NCBI GenBank assembly: GCA_041586155.1
Contig: JBFHAT010000010.1
Coordinates: forward strand, 17,490-81,489
DNA from: JBFGJH01 sp041586155
GTDB lineage: Bacteria > Actinomycetota > Acidimicrobiia > Spongiisociales > JAENVV01
Reading direction: 5' to 3'
Length of the DNA: 64,000 nt
Positions 25,424-33,735 of the stretch are shown here, in pieces; position 1 is the stretch's first letter, and every line of letters starts with the position of its first letter. The position numbers were made by a program, and so were the translations under genes. The notes beneath the pieces were generated by a model. That model did no database searches, was not told the origin of the DNA, and saw only the letters and a program-made list of their open reading frames with translations.

Positions 25424-26779
25424 CTACAACCCGGCGATGAGCTTCTCGACGCGCTCGTCGACGGCTTTGAAGGGATCCTTGCAGAGGACGGTGCGCTGCG
25501 CCTGGTCGTTGAGTTTGAGGTGCACCCAATCGACGGTGAAATCCCGTTTTCGTGCCTTGGCGGCCTTGATGAACTCGCCGCGGAGTCGGGCTCTGGTGGT
25601 CTGGGGAGGGACGATCATGGCGTTGGCGATGGCTCCATCGGTGACGACCCGATCGACGTATCCACGCCTGGCGAGGATGTAGTAGAGGCCTCGCTTCTGA
25701 TTGACGTCGTGGTAGCTGAGGTCGAGCATCGCCAGACGGGGGTGCGAGAGGGGGAGGTCCCACTTTTCTCGGTAGCGGTGCAGTAGGTGGAACTTGGTGA
25801 CCCAGTCGACCTCTCGCTCGAGGGACAGCGGGTCCTTTTCGAGGCCGGTCAGGAGGTTCTCCCACATTTCGATCGCACGTTGCACTTCGTGTGGGAATCC
25901 GGGCGATCGGGCATATCGCATCGCCCGGTCCAGGTATTCCCATTGGATGTCGAGTGCGGACAGCTCCCGCCCGTTGGCGAGTCGAACCTTCCGCCGGCAT
26001 GTCACGTCGTGGGCGATCTCGCGGATGGCGCGGATGGGGTTCTCGAGCGTGACGTCGCGGAAGACGACGTCGTCTTCGAGCATCTGGAGTAGCCCGGCGG
26101 TGGCGCCGACTTTCACGTAGTTGATGTATTCGGACATGTTGGAGTCGCCGGCGATCACGTGCAGCCGGCGGAACCGCTCCGCGTCGGCGTGCGGCTCGTC
26201 GCGAGTGTTGATGATGGGACGGCTGCGGGTGGTGGCAGATGACACGCCTTCCCAGATGTGCTCGGCTCGCTGCGCCATCGAGAACACCGTCCCTCGTGCG
26301 GTTTGCAGCAGCTTGCCCGCGCCCGACCAGATCTGGCGCGTGACGAGGAACGGGATGAGGGTGTCGACGACCCGTTGGAAGTCGCCGTGCCGGGCCACCA
26401 GGTAGTTCTCGTGACACCCGTACGAGTTGCCTGCCGAGTCGGTGTTGTTCTTGAAGAGATAGATCTCTCCGCGAATGCCCTCCTCGGCGAGCCGCTCCTC
26501 GGCCGATCCGACGAGGCTCTCGAGGACGCGTTCGCCGGCCTTGTCGTGGGCGACCAGCTCGTAGAGGGAATCGCATTCCGGAGTCGCGTACTCGGGGTGT
26601 GACCCGACGTCTAGGTATAGGCGTGCACCGTTCTCCAGGAACACGTTGGACGATCGGCCCCAGCTCACGACCCGCCGGAACAGGTAGCGGGCGACTTCGT
26701 CGGGACTAAGGCGGCGCTGACCCCTCAACGTGCAGGTGACGCCGTACTCGTTTTCGATGCCGAAGATCCGTCGGTCCAC
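25424..26779 (-). CDS. pafA: Pup ligase PafA
   Basis: PafA activates the C-terminal glutamate of Pup with ATP and joins it to substrate lysines. The 451-residue protein starts MDRRIFGIENEYGV, the ATP/Mg site shared with glutamine-synthetase-like ligases, and has the catalytic Asp57 in ARLYLDVGSHPEY, LFKNNTDSAGNSYG and NTRDEPHAD. It lacks the extra loop that marks Dop. The start is a GTG exactly six bases after TAGGCT. Here pafA directly follows prcA, while in M. tuberculosis several genes intervene. Confidence 0.96.
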   Translation of the reverse strand: MDRRIFGIENEYGVTCTLRGQRRLSPDEVARYLFRRVVSWGRSSNVFLENGARLYLDVGSHPEYATPECDSLYELVAHDKAGERVLESLVGSAEERLAEEGIRGEIYLFKNNTDSAGNSYGCHENYLVARHGDFQRVVDTLIPFLVTRQIWSGAGKLLQTARGTVFSMAQRAEHIWEGVSSATTRSRPIINTRDEPHADAERFRRLHVIAGDSNMSEYINYVKVGATAGLLQMLEDDVVFRDVTLENPIRAIREIAHDVTCRRKVRLANGRELSALDIQWEYLDRAMRYARSPGFPHEVQRAIEMWENLLTGLEKDPLSLEREVDWVTKFHLLHRYREKWDLPLSHPRLAMLDLSYHDVNQKRGLYYILARRGYVDRVVTDGAIANAMIVPPQTTRARLRGEFIKAAKARKRDFTVDWVHLKLNDQAQRTVLCKDPFKAVDERVEKLIAGL

Positions 26780-26785
26780 GACGGC

Positions 26786-26791
26786 AGCCTA
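26786..26791 (-). promoter_or_regulatory. Candidate -10 box (TAGGCT) of pafA
   Basis: TAGGCT then six bases then the pafA GTG would place the transcription start on the first base of the start codon. No Shine-Dalgarno sequence is present. The same N6 geometry occurs at uvrB and at the AidB-like gene. Confidence 0.5.
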
Positions 26792-26820
26792 CCGCCCGGC
26801 TCCCGTTGCGGGACAGATCA

Positions 26821-27498
26821 TCATTGCTCGCCGAGCGCGGCGGCGATCTCCTCGTCGGTCAGCCGGCGGAAGCTGCGGCGTTTACCGTTCCTCTCGAGCA
26901 CGGCAGCTTCCCAGCCGGAGGCTTCAGGGCGATCGTCTGCGAAGGCGGATGCTCCTGCCCGGAGGGCGGCGTCGAGGCCGAGTCCGTCGTCCCACGCTCC
27001 TTCGAGTCGTTCATTCATGTCATCGGCGTGGCCACCAATGGAGGTGAAGCGACGCTCGTCGTTGAGGGTGCCGTCGTAGAGGATCCGATAGAAGCGGTTG
27101 TCCTCCGGCTGCACGCCGAGTTCTGCCACCAGCAGCTCGACTTCGTACGGCTTGATTTCGTGGGTGAAGATGTTGCCGAGGGTCTGAGCAAAGGCGTTGG
27201 CGAGGGATTTGGCGAGCACGTCTCCCCGACCGTAGAGGTAGCCCTTCATGTCGGCATGCCGGATTCCCGCAACGCGGAGCAGCTCGAACTCGTTGAACCG
27301 TCCCACTCCGCAGAATGCGATCCGGTCGTACACCTCGGAGATCTTGTGGAGCGTGCGACTGGGATTCTCCGCCAGCATCAGCAGACCATCGGCGTATTCC
27401 ATGGCCACGATCGACCGTCCGCGGGCGATGCCCTTGCGGGCGAATTCAGCTCGGTCCTTGACGAGCTGTTCGGGCGGCACATAGAACGGCATCGTCAT
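26821..27498 (-). CDS. prcA: Proteasome alpha subunit PrcA
   Basis: PrcA forms the outer seven-membered gate rings of the 20S proteasome. The 225-residue protein starts MTMPFYVPPEQL, the gating N-terminus, with RSIVAMEYADGLLMLAEN and GYLYGRGDVLAKSLANAF as in actinobacterial alpha subunits, and has no N-terminal catalytic Thr. Either the first or the third codon could be the start; the first overlaps the prcB stop as ATGA. Arc docks on these rings through its C-terminal tail. Confidence 0.95.
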   Translation of the reverse strand: MTMPFYVPPEQLVKDRAEFARKGIARGRSIVAMEYADGLLMLAENPSRTLHKISEVYDRIAFCGVGRFNEFELLRVAGIRHADMKGYLYGRGDVLAKSLANAFAQTLGNIFTHEIKPYEVELLVAELGVQPEDNRFYRILYDGTLNDERRFTSIGGHADDMNERLEGAWDDGLGLDAALRAGASAFADDRPEASGWEAAVLERNGKRRSFRRLTDEEIAAALGEQ

Positions 27499-28304
27499 CG
27501 GATGCGCTCCAGTGCCCGCTCGGCTGCGGCGCGAACTTCGACTTCACCCAACTCGACGAAACCTTCGCCGGTGACCGCGACCACGTTGGGGAGGATGCCC
27601 CGCCTCAGATCGGGCCCGCCGGTCGCAACGTCTTCCTCAGCCGCGGCGACGAGTGCGCCAAGGGTCAGGTCGAGGGCGGCCGCCCGGTCGAGGCCGGTTT
27701 CGTATCGGTTGCGGAGAAAGGCGAGCGCCTCGCCTGCGCCGGATCCGGTGGCGGCGAATTCCTGCTCTTCGTAGGTGCCCCCGACGACATCGAACGTGAA
27801 CAGGCGACCGGTGCTCGCCACTCGGTCGTATCCGGCGAACAGCGGTATCACCACTAGTCCTTGAAACGCCATAGGCAGCTGCTGGCGGACCATGCGGGCG
27901 AGGAAGTTGGCTTTGCCGTCGAGGCTCAGTCGGGTGCCTTCCAGTTTCTCATAGTGCTCGAGCTCGGTCTGGAAGAGTCGCACCATCTCGAGGGCGAGCC
28001 CGGCGGTACCCGAAATCGCCACTGCCGAGTAGTCATCGGCCGCAAACACTTTCTGGACGCGCCGATGGGCTATGGAGTAGCCGCTGGTGGCCTGGCGGTC
28101 GCCGACCATGATGACGCCTTCGGCGAACTGTGCGGCCAGCACCGTGGTGGCTTCCGGCACCGAGACGAGTCGGCCGTCGACGTCGATCGGGGCCGGTTCG
28201 AAGCCGGCGGAGCGCAATAGCGAGGAAAAACCCTCGGGACGGCCTCCGATGCCGGAGGGAAGGAGGTGCGAGATCGTGGGAGGTGAAGGCCTCTCTGCCG
28301 TCAC
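27495..28304 (-). CDS. prcB: Proteasome beta subunit PrcB
   Basis: PrcB carries the protease site. The 269-residue precursor begins with a GTG overlapping the pup stop (GTGA) and has a propeptide of 52 residues; cleavage before the first Thr of EATTVLAAQF would expose catalytic Thr53. Conserved features follow: GDRQATSGYSIAHR, LFQTELEHYEKLEG and the GSGAGEALAFL region. The cleavage context is ATT rather than the GTT of M. tuberculosis. Confidence 0.95.
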   Translation of the reverse strand: MTAERPSPPTISHLLPSGIGGRPEGFSSLLRSAGFEPAPIDVDGRLVSVPEATTVLAAQFAEGVIMVGDRQATSGYSIAHRRVQKVFAADDYSAVAISGTAGLALEMVRLFQTELEHYEKLEGTRLSLDGKANFLARMVRQQLPMAFQGLVVIPLFAGYDRVASTGRLFTFDVVGGTYEEQEFAATGSGAGEALAFLRNRYETGLDRAAALDLTLGALVAAAEEDVATGGPDLRRGILPNVVAVTGEGFVELGEVEVRAAAERALERIR

Positions 28305-28486
28305 TCTCCACCTTTTTGCACGTAGTTCTTGACGAATTCCTCGGCGTTTTCTTCGAGCACCGAGTCGATCTCGTCGAGCAGCTCGTCGATGGCCTCGGTG
28401 GTTTGGGACGCGGTGACCTCCACCTCGTCCTGGTCGTACGGCTCGTTCTCGTGCCGCCGGGACCGACGCTGTTCTTGTTCTGCCAT
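28301..28486 (-). CDS. pup: Prokaryotic ubiquitin-like protein Pup
   Basis: The 61-residue protein has the disordered, charged N-terminus and the helical Arc-binding part (EAIDELLDEIDSVLEEN), ending FVKNYVQKGGE. The last residue is encoded as Glu, so Pup is ready for ligation without the Gln deamidation that M. tuberculosis Pup (GGQ) needs. It lies between dop, three bases upstream, and prcB, which overlaps its stop. Confidence 0.97.
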   Translation of the reverse strand: MAEQEQRRSRRHENEPYDQDEVEVTASQTTEAIDELLDEIDSVLEENAEEFVKNYVQKGGE

Positions 28487-28489
28487 GTC

Positions 28490-29965
28490 TCAGCCACCTC
28501 CAAGCGCGGCGAGCAACTCTGCGGCATCGGCCGCTTCGTCGAGCAGCTTCTCGGTCAGTTCCCGAGTGCCGCGCCTCGGTTCCATCATAGGCACCCGTTT
28601 CAACAACTCGTGTCCGGTGTCGAACACGAGCGAGTCCCAGTTGGCCGCCACCAGGCTCTCCGGATACTGCTGGACGCACCTACCCCGGAAGTAGGCCCGG
28701 GTGTCTGTGGGCGGCTGGAGCATGGCGTCGGCGACCTGGGAGTCGTCGAACAGCCGGCGGATCCTGCCAGCGCCGAGCAGCTTGTGGTACAGCGATCTCG
28801 CAGGGTCGACGTCGTGGTACTGCAGGTCGACTGCGGCGAGTTTGGCGTCCTCCCAGGCGGAACCGCGATCGACGAAGCCCCGCAGGAGCTGGTATTTGGC
28901 GACCCAGTCCAGGCGGTCGGCGGCCAGCATCGGGTCGCGTTGAAGGTCGGTGAGGAGGTCGGACCATTCGGCCAAAACCTGATCGGTCACCGCGTCATCA
29001 CGCGACTTCTCGGCGTACTTGGTCAACCACTCCAGATATTGGAATTGAAGTTCGAGGGCGGTGGCTGTGCCGCCGTCGGCGAGCGGCAGCGGCATGCGGA
29101 GATCCACGTCGTGACTCACTTGCCAGCACGCAGCGACCGGATCGGCGAGGCGAAGCGGATCGGGTAGCGCCCCGTCTTCGAGGGCCGACAGAAAGAGCTC
29201 ACCGATGCCCAGCTTGAGGAACGTCTGCACTTCCGACAGGTTGGCGTCGGCGATGATCACATGCAGCCGGCGGTACTGCTCGGGGTCTGCGTGGGGCTCG
29301 TCCCGGGTGTTGATGATGGGCCGCTTCAGCGTGGTTTCGAGTCCAACCTCTTCTTCGAAGAAGTCGGCGCGTTGGGTGATCTGGTAAGGCACGGCCGGCC
29401 GATCGTTCTCGCTTCCAACCTTGCCGGACCCGGTGATGATCTGGCGGGTGACGAGCATTGTGGTCATGAAGTGGATGATGTCGCCGAACGGGATCGCCCG
29501 CGAGATGAGGTAATTCTCGTGCGCACCGTACGAGTTGCCTTTGCCGTCCGAGTTGTTCTTGTAGATCCCGACCACTTCGCCGGCCGCGACCATCTGTTGG
29601 GCGGAGGCGGCGGCGGCCGCCATCACGGCTTCGCCGACCTTGTCGTAGAGGGCAGCCGTACGCGGATCGGCCGCCTCCGGAGCCGAGTACTCCGGGTGGG
29701 CATGGTCGACGTACAGTCGCGCCCCATTGGACAACACCATGTTGACCACACCCGATTCGTAGTCTCCGGCGGCGCCGGACTCGAATCCGAAGCCTCTGGC
29801 GTCGCGCCCTGGCGATTCCTCCTCGAACGACCACTGCACCCTGGCTCTTGCACCTTCGTAGGCGTTGATGACGAAACCGGAAGCCAGCGACGGGTTGAAG
29901 TCGGCTCGGTTGCGGATCGAGATCCCAAACTCGGTTTCGGTCCCGATGACCTTCGGGAGCGCCAT
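28490..29965 (-). CDS. dop: Pup deamidase/depupylase Dop
   Basis: Dop removes Pup from substrates and, where Pup ends in Gln, deamidates it. The 491-residue protein has the N-terminal GTETEFGI, the Dop-specific insertion (about residues 38-80), the catalytic Asp87 in ARLYVDHAHPEY, and IYKNNSDGKGNSYG and NTRDEPHAD shared with PafA. Because Pup here already ends in Glu, the main role should be depupylation. It follows arc after three bases. Confidence 0.95.
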   Translation of the reverse strand: MALPKVIGTETEFGISIRNRADFNPSLASGFVINAYEGARARVQWSFEEESPGRDARGFGFESGAAGDYESGVVNMVLSNGARLYVDHAHPEYSAPEAADPRTAALYDKVGEAVMAAAAASAQQMVAAGEVVGIYKNNSDGKGNSYGAHENYLISRAIPFGDIIHFMTTMLVTRQIITGSGKVGSENDRPAVPYQITQRADFFEEEVGLETTLKRPIINTRDEPHADPEQYRRLHVIIADANLSEVQTFLKLGIGELFLSALEDGALPDPLRLADPVAACWQVSHDVDLRMPLPLADGGTATALELQFQYLEWLTKYAEKSRDDAVTDQVLAEWSDLLTDLQRDPMLAADRLDWVAKYQLLRGFVDRGSAWEDAKLAAVDLQYHDVDPARSLYHKLLGAGRIRRLFDDSQVADAMLQPPTDTRAYFRGRCVQQYPESLVAANWDSLVFDTGHELLKRVPMMEPRRGTRELTEKLLDEAADAAELLAALGGG

Positions 29966-29968
29966 CGG

Positions 29969-31672
29969 CTAGAGGTACTGGCCGGTGGTCATGGCTTCGA
30001 TGGCGCGACTTTCGGTGTCACCGTCGATCAGCGTACGCACGTACACGATCCGCTCCCCCTTCTTGCCCGAGATCTTTGCCCAGTCATCTGGGTTGGTGGT
30101 GTTGGGCAGATCCTCGTGCTCTTTGAATTCTTGTGTGATGGCGTTTATGAGGTCGGACTTGCGGATCCCACCTTCGCCGCTGGTGATCTGGCGCTTGATG
30201 GCGTCCTTCTTGGCGCGCCGCACGACGTTCTCGATCATCGCGCCGCTGGAGAAGTCCTTGAAGTACAGGACCTCGCGATCCCCGTTGGCGTATGTCACTT
30301 CGAGGAATCGGTTCGTATCGTCGGTTGAGTACATGCGTGCCACGGTCTCGTCGATGAGGCGACCAATGTGGGCGGATGGATCGTCGCCGAACTCGGCGTA
30401 GGGCAGCTCCTCGGTGAGGTAGATGCCGAATATGTCACGGGCGGCTTCTTCATCGGGCCGGCTGATCTTGATCTTGACGTCGAGGCGGCCGGGCCGGAGG
30501 ATCGCCGGGTCGATCAGGTCCTCGCGGTTGGACGCACCGATCACGATCACGTTCTTCAGCCCCTCGACGCCGTCGAGCTCGGACAGGAGCTGGGGGACGA
30601 TCGTGGACTCGACATCGGACGAGACACCTGTGCCCCGGGTCCGGAACAGTGAGTCCATCTCGTCGAAGAACACGATGACGGGCACACCTTCCTCGGCCTT
30701 GTCCTTGGCTCGTTGGAAGATGAGCCGGATCTGGCGCTCGGTTTCGCCGACGTACTTGTTGAGCAGCTCTGGCCCTTTGATGTTCAGGAAGTACGAGCGG
30801 GCGTCGCTCCTTCCGGAGCGTTCGGCGACTGCCGTCGCCAGGCTGTTGGCCACGGCCTTGGCGATGAGCGTCTTGCCGCAGCCGGGTGGGCCGTACAACA
30901 AGATCCCCTTCGGGGCCTCGAGCCGGTACTCGTCGAAGAGCTGTTTGTGCACGTACGGCAGTTCGACTGCGTCCCGGATGGATTCGATCTGGGCGGCCAG
31001 ACCGCCCACCTTCGTGTAGTCGACGTCTGGAACTTCCTCCAACACGAGATCCTCGACTTCGGGACGTGCCAGCTTTTCGAAGATCAACCCGGTCCGGGAG
31101 TCCAGTCGTACGTGATCGCCCGGTCGGAGTACCACATCGACCATTGGCTCCGCACGGTCAACGACCCGCTCATCGTCGGCGTGGACCATCACCAACAGCC
31201 GCCCGTCGGCCAGGGCCTCCTTGACGGCAACCACGTCCCCGATGTGATCGAACGTGCGGATGTCGACGATGTTGTACGCCTCGTTGAGCAGGACCTCCTG
31301 TCCGATCTGTAGCTGCTTCACCTCGATGGACGGCTGGGCCATCACTCGCAGTTTGCGTCCGGCGGTGCTGATGTCGACCGACCCATCTTCGTTCACGTCG
31401 AGGACAACACCGAACGAGTTGGGTGGGGCCGACAGCTTCTCGACCTCCTGGCGGAGCACGGCGAGCTGTTCACGCGCCTCCTCGAGCACGGTGGCGAGCT
31501 TCTCGTTCTGTTGCGACGCCTGCAACAGCTTGCCCTTCGTTTCCACGAGCTGCTCTTCGAGGATACGGATGCGACGGGGCCCGTCCTGCAGACGAGAACG
31601 CAATGTCGTGAGCTCGCCCTGGAGCTGACGGACTGTCTCCTGCAGCGCCTCGATGTTGGGTTGCTGGCTCAT
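29969..31672 (-). CDS. arc: Proteasomal AAA+ ATPase Arc (Mpa)
   Basis: Arc/Mpa recognises pupylated proteins and threads them into the proteasome. The 567-residue protein has an N-terminal coiled coil (about residues 5-80) that binds Pup, OB domains (about 85-205), an AAA domain with Walker A GPPGCGKT at 261-268 and Walker B FFDEMDSLF, and the C-terminal tail GQYL, which docks on the alpha ring. I start at MSQQPNIE, which has a GGAG-type ribosome site and a TATACT box. It heads the arc-dop-pup-prcB-prcA operon. Confidence 0.96.
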   Translation of the reverse strand: MSQQPNIEALQETVRQLQGELTTLRSRLQDGPRRIRILEEQLVETKGKLLQASQQNEKLATVLEEAREQLAVLRQEVEKLSAPPNSFGVVLDVNEDGSVDISTAGRKLRVMAQPSIEVKQLQIGQEVLLNEAYNIVDIRTFDHIGDVVAVKEALADGRLLVMVHADDERVVDRAEPMVDVVLRPGDHVRLDSRTGLIFEKLARPEVEDLVLEEVPDVDYTKVGGLAAQIESIRDAVELPYVHKQLFDEYRLEAPKGILLYGPPGCGKTLIAKAVANSLATAVAERSGRSDARSYFLNIKGPELLNKYVGETERQIRLIFQRAKDKAEEGVPVIVFFDEMDSLFRTRGTGVSSDVESTIVPQLLSELDGVEGLKNVIVIGASNREDLIDPAILRPGRLDVKIKISRPDEEAARDIFGIYLTEELPYAEFGDDPSAHIGRLIDETVARMYSTDDTNRFLEVTYANGDREVLYFKDFSSGAMIENVVRRAKKDAIKRQITSGEGGIRKSDLINAITQEFKEHEDLPNTTNPDDWAKISGKKGERIVYVRTLIDGDTESRAIEAMTTGQYL

Positions 31673-31698
31673 CTTCCCTACTCCTCGTGGAGAGGCCG

Positions 31699-31704
31699 AG
31701 TATA
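31699..31704 (-). promoter_or_regulatory. -10 box (TATACT) of the proteasome operon
   Basis: TATACT on the minus strand predicts a start near 31692, giving arc a leader of about 20 bases that contains GAGGAG. The -35 region is poor. This 99-bp gap also serves the divergent trmI side. Confidence 0.5.
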
Positions 31705-31757
31705 CGGAAGCGGCGAAGTTGCGCCCATCCTTTCCTCGCGCCCTCCCGTGGCCGCCG

Positions 31758-31763
31758 TACACT
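31758..31763 (+). promoter_or_regulatory. Candidate -10 box (TACACT) of the trmI-side operon
   Basis: TACACT ends eight bases before the ATG of the 29-residue membrane peptide. The predicted start is within two bases of that ATG, so the message would be near-leaderless. Confidence 0.4.
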
Positions 31764-31771
31764 ACGACGTC

Positions 31772-31861
31772 ATGCGGAATCGGAGGACCTTACAGATCAT
31801 CATCTGGGTGCTGGTCATCGCCATGGTCCTGACGCTGATGGCAGCGCTCCTGGCCAATTGA
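31772..31861 (+). CDS. 29-residue single-span membrane peptide
   Basis: The ORF begins MRNRRTLQ, continues with one strongly hydrophobic helix (IIIWVLVIAMVLTLMAALLA) and stops just before trmI. Positive residues lie before the helix, predicting an inside N-terminus. It has a fitting -10 box and the trmI GTG lies two bases after its stop. No function is known. It could be a real small protein or a leader peptide coupling translation of trmI. Confidence 0.55.
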   Translation: MRNRRTLQIIIWVLVIAMVLTLMAALLAN

Positions 31862-31863
31862 GC

Positions 31864-32688
31864 GTGACGAGGGACCTGGCCGCCGGCGACCTTTGTCTCG
31901 TCATCGACTCGAAGGGCCGCCGGTATCTGCTCACCCTGGCCGAGGACGGCGACTTTTCGACCCATCACGGGGTGATTCCCCACACCGAAATGATCGGATG
32001 CCCCGAAGGCACCCGATTGGAGACGCCGTCCGGGGGGAAGTTCACGATCCTCCGGCCTCGGCTCACCGACTACATCTTGAAGATGAAACGGGGGGCGCAG
32101 GTGGTGTATCCGAAGGACCTGGGCCCGATCCTGGTCTACGGGGACATCGCTCCGGGTGACACCGTCGTCGAAGCGGGCACGGGAAGCGGCGCACTGACCA
32201 TGGCCGTGACCCGCCTGGTGGGACCCACCGGCCGCGTGGTTTCGGTCGAGCGTCGACCCGACCACGCTGCGCACGCTCGAAAGACGCTGCGCAAGTGGTT
32301 TGGCGAGCTGCCCGGCTGGCTCGAGTTGCGAGACGGGTCGGTCGAAGACGTCATCGCCGAAGTCCGGCCAGACCGAATCGTGCTCGACCTGCCCGAGCCG
32401 TGGCACGCGGCGGCGATCGCAGCCGAGCACCTCCAACCCGGCGGGGTCTTCGTCGCCTATGTGCCGACGGTTCCGCAGATGCAGCAGACCGTGGAGGCCA
32501 TGCGCGCCTCTCGATCGTTCATCGATCTGAGCGGATTCGAGGTGCTGTTGCGCACATGGAACGTCGAGGGCCGCTCGATCCGTCCGGACCATCAGATGGT
32601 GGGCCACACCGGCTTCGTCGTGGTGGGCCGCAGGGCCATGCCGGTGGGGAGACACCCCCCAACACCAGGTATGATGGCGCCCGAGTAG
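31864..32688 (+). CDS. trmI: tRNA (adenine-58-N1)-methyltransferase TrmI
   Basis: TrmI makes m1A58 in the T loop of tRNA. The 274-residue protein has the N-terminal beta domain (VTRDLAAGDLCLVIDSKGRR), the substrate stretch RLTDYILKMKRG, and SAM motif I VVEAGTGSGALTMAV, then the LDLPEPW motif IV. The GTG is preferred; a TTG six bases earlier overlaps the peptide gene. In M. tuberculosis trmI (Rv2118c) also lies close to mpa, so the neighbourhood is conserved. Confidence 0.92.
   Translation: MTRDLAAGDLCLVIDSKGRRYLLTLAEDGDFSTHHGVIPHTEMIGCPEGTRLETPSGGKFTILRPRLTDYILKMKRGAQVVYPKDLGPILVYGDIAPGDTVVEAGTGSGALTMAVTRLVGPTGRVVSVERRPDHAAHARKTLRKWFGELPGWLELRDGSVEDVIAEVRPDRIVLDLPEPWHAAAIAAEHLQPGGVFVAYVPTVPQMQQTVEAMRASRSFIDLSGFEVLLRTWNVEGRSIRPDHQMVGHTGFVVVGRRAMPVGRHPPTPGMMAPE
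32670..32675 (+). promoter_or_regulatory. Candidate -10 box (TATGAT) for the ferredoxin gene
   Basis: TATGAT inside the last codons of trmI predicts a start near 32682 and a leader of about 26 bases that contains AGGAG before the ferredoxin ATG. Confidence 0.35.
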
Positions 32689-32707
32689 GCAACAGGAGAA
32701 CCCCGAC

Positions 32708-32953
32708 ATGAAGGTGTGGATCGATCAGGATCTCTGCACGGGCGACGGCTTGTGCGAAGAGATCGCTCCCGACGTGTTCGTCCTGCTCGACGATGGTCTC
32801 GCCTATGTGCGCGAGGGCGCGACCATCTACGCCGAAGCCGAGGGACACCCCCAGGGCTCGCAGGGCATCGCCGCCGTCCCGGCCGGCCAGGAGGACATCA
32901 CGATCGAATCGGCCGAGGAGTGCCCCGGAGAGTGCATCTTCATCGAGCCGTGA
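32708..32953 (+). CDS. Small acidic ferredoxin
   Basis: The 81-residue protein has a cluster-binding pattern C10-x5-C16 (CTGDGLC) near the start and CPGEC near the end, ending IFIEP, like the single-cluster [3Fe-4S]/[4Fe-4S] ferredoxins of actinobacteria that feed P450s or other oxygenases. The insert between the cysteine groups is longer than usual. A good AGGAG ribosome site lies upstream. No redox partner gene is adjacent. Confidence 0.85.
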   Translation: MKVWIDQDLCTGDGLCEEIAPDVFVLLDDGLAYVREGATIYAEAEGHPQGSQGIAAVPAGQEDITIESAEECPGECIFIEP

Positions 32954-32966
32954 GGGGCAGGTCGCC

Positions 32967-33152
32967 ATGATGAGCTTCGGTTTTGCCCGGCTGATGAAGG
33001 GCTTCCGCACCAGCGACCCCGCGCTCATCGCCCTCGGCGGCTTGGTCGTACTGATCGCCTGGCTCCGCCGCCCGCCATCGCGCACGTTGCTCTACTCCGA
33101 GCGCATGGACATCGACGAGAAGGTCGTGGTGGAGATGAAACGCCGTTCCTGA
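32967..33152 (+). CDS. Small membrane protein downstream of the ferredoxin
   Basis: The 61-residue ORF (MMSFGFARLMKGF...) has one hydrophobic segment (ALIALGGLVVLIAWL) and a charged C-terminus ending EMKRRS. GGGGCAGG lies at a suitable distance before tandem ATGs, and it starts 13 bases after the ferredoxin stop, so it is probably co-transcribed. I recognise no family. Confidence 0.55.
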   Translation: MMSFGFARLMKGFRTSDPALIALGGLVVLIAWLRRPPSRTLLYSERMDIDEKVVVEMKRRS

Positions 33153-33176
33153 TCCGCTGCCCGACAGGCGGCGGCG

Positions 33177-33371
33177 CTATTTGACCCGGTAGACCTCGAC
33201 CAGCGCTCCCCCGGCCTTGCCTTTGCGACGGCCCAACAGAAACGCCACCAGCGCAAGCAACACGACCCCGACCGCGATCCATGTCATCGAGGTTTTGGCG
33301 GTCTCCTGCGTGGCTTTGACCGCATCTTCGATCTGGCGTGCTTTCTCTTCTACGTCGGCTCGTTTGACCAT
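33177..33371 (-). CDS. Small membrane protein, DUF3618-like in shape
   Basis: The 64-residue protein has a charged amphipathic N-terminal helix (VEEKARQIEDAVKATQETA), one membrane helix (WIAVGVVLLALVAFLLG) and a basic, glycine-rich end. That architecture resembles the small envelope proteins often encoded beside holin-X genes, but the family assignment is uncertain. Its ATG shares a base with the stop of the upstream gene (TGATG). Confidence 0.65.
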   Translation of the reverse strand: MVKRADVEEKARQIEDAVKATQETAKTSMTWIAVGVVLLALVAFLLGRRKGKAGGALVEVYRVK

Positions 33372-33664
33372 CAGCGTTTGATCCCTCGCGCGAGCAGCCC
33401 GGCGATCAAGGCCAGCAGCAGGAACGAGACCGCATAGCCCAGCGCGCTCCAAAGGCTGGTATCGGGGAACAGGTCGACCAGCACCCGCATGCCGGCGACG
33501 CTCAGTAGCACCGCCCCGATGGCAAAGAGCACCGCAGCCAGGGCTCCGAACGCCAATGTCCTGCCCACTCTCTTCGCCGGCTGCACCGCCTCTTCCTGCA
33601 GGTAGGCCTTGGAGATGTCGACCAGCTCGGACACCATCTGAGGCAGTTCTTGGACGTTGCTCAT
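33371..33664 (-). CDS. Phage-holin superfamily III-like membrane protein
   Basis: The 97-residue protein has an amphipathic N-terminus (VQELPQMVSELVDISKAYLQEE) and two membrane spans separated by a short loop, with the layout of the actinobacterial holin-X/DUF1469 group. Members are normal chromosomal envelope proteins, not evidence of phage; no other phage gene is near. It is coupled to the following small membrane protein and diverges from the MFS gene. Confidence 0.7.
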   Translation of the reverse strand: MSNVQELPQMVSELVDISKAYLQEEAVQPAKRVGRTLAFGALAAVLFAIGAVLLSVAGMRVLVDLFPDTSLWSALGYAVSFLLLALIAGLLARGIKR

Positions 33665-33721
33665 GGGCGGGAGGCTACCACTGCGCGTCCGGGGCGACGC
33701 CGGGGGATCGACCGGCTTGGG

Positions 33722-33727
33722 TAGTCT
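33722..33727 (+). promoter_or_regulatory. Candidate -10 box (TAGTCT) of the MFS gene
   Basis: TAGTCT ends eight bases before the MFS ATG; there is no ribosome site between. This predicts a near-leaderless message. Confidence 0.35.
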
Positions 33728-33735
33728 GCAGGCCA

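Noticed and set aside
33371..33664. Holin-like protein as sign of a prophage.
   Set aside because: The family is a normal chromosomal envelope group in actinobacteria, and no capsid, terminase, integrase or lysis gene is near. The only tyrosine recombinase in the window is XerD in its housekeeping position.
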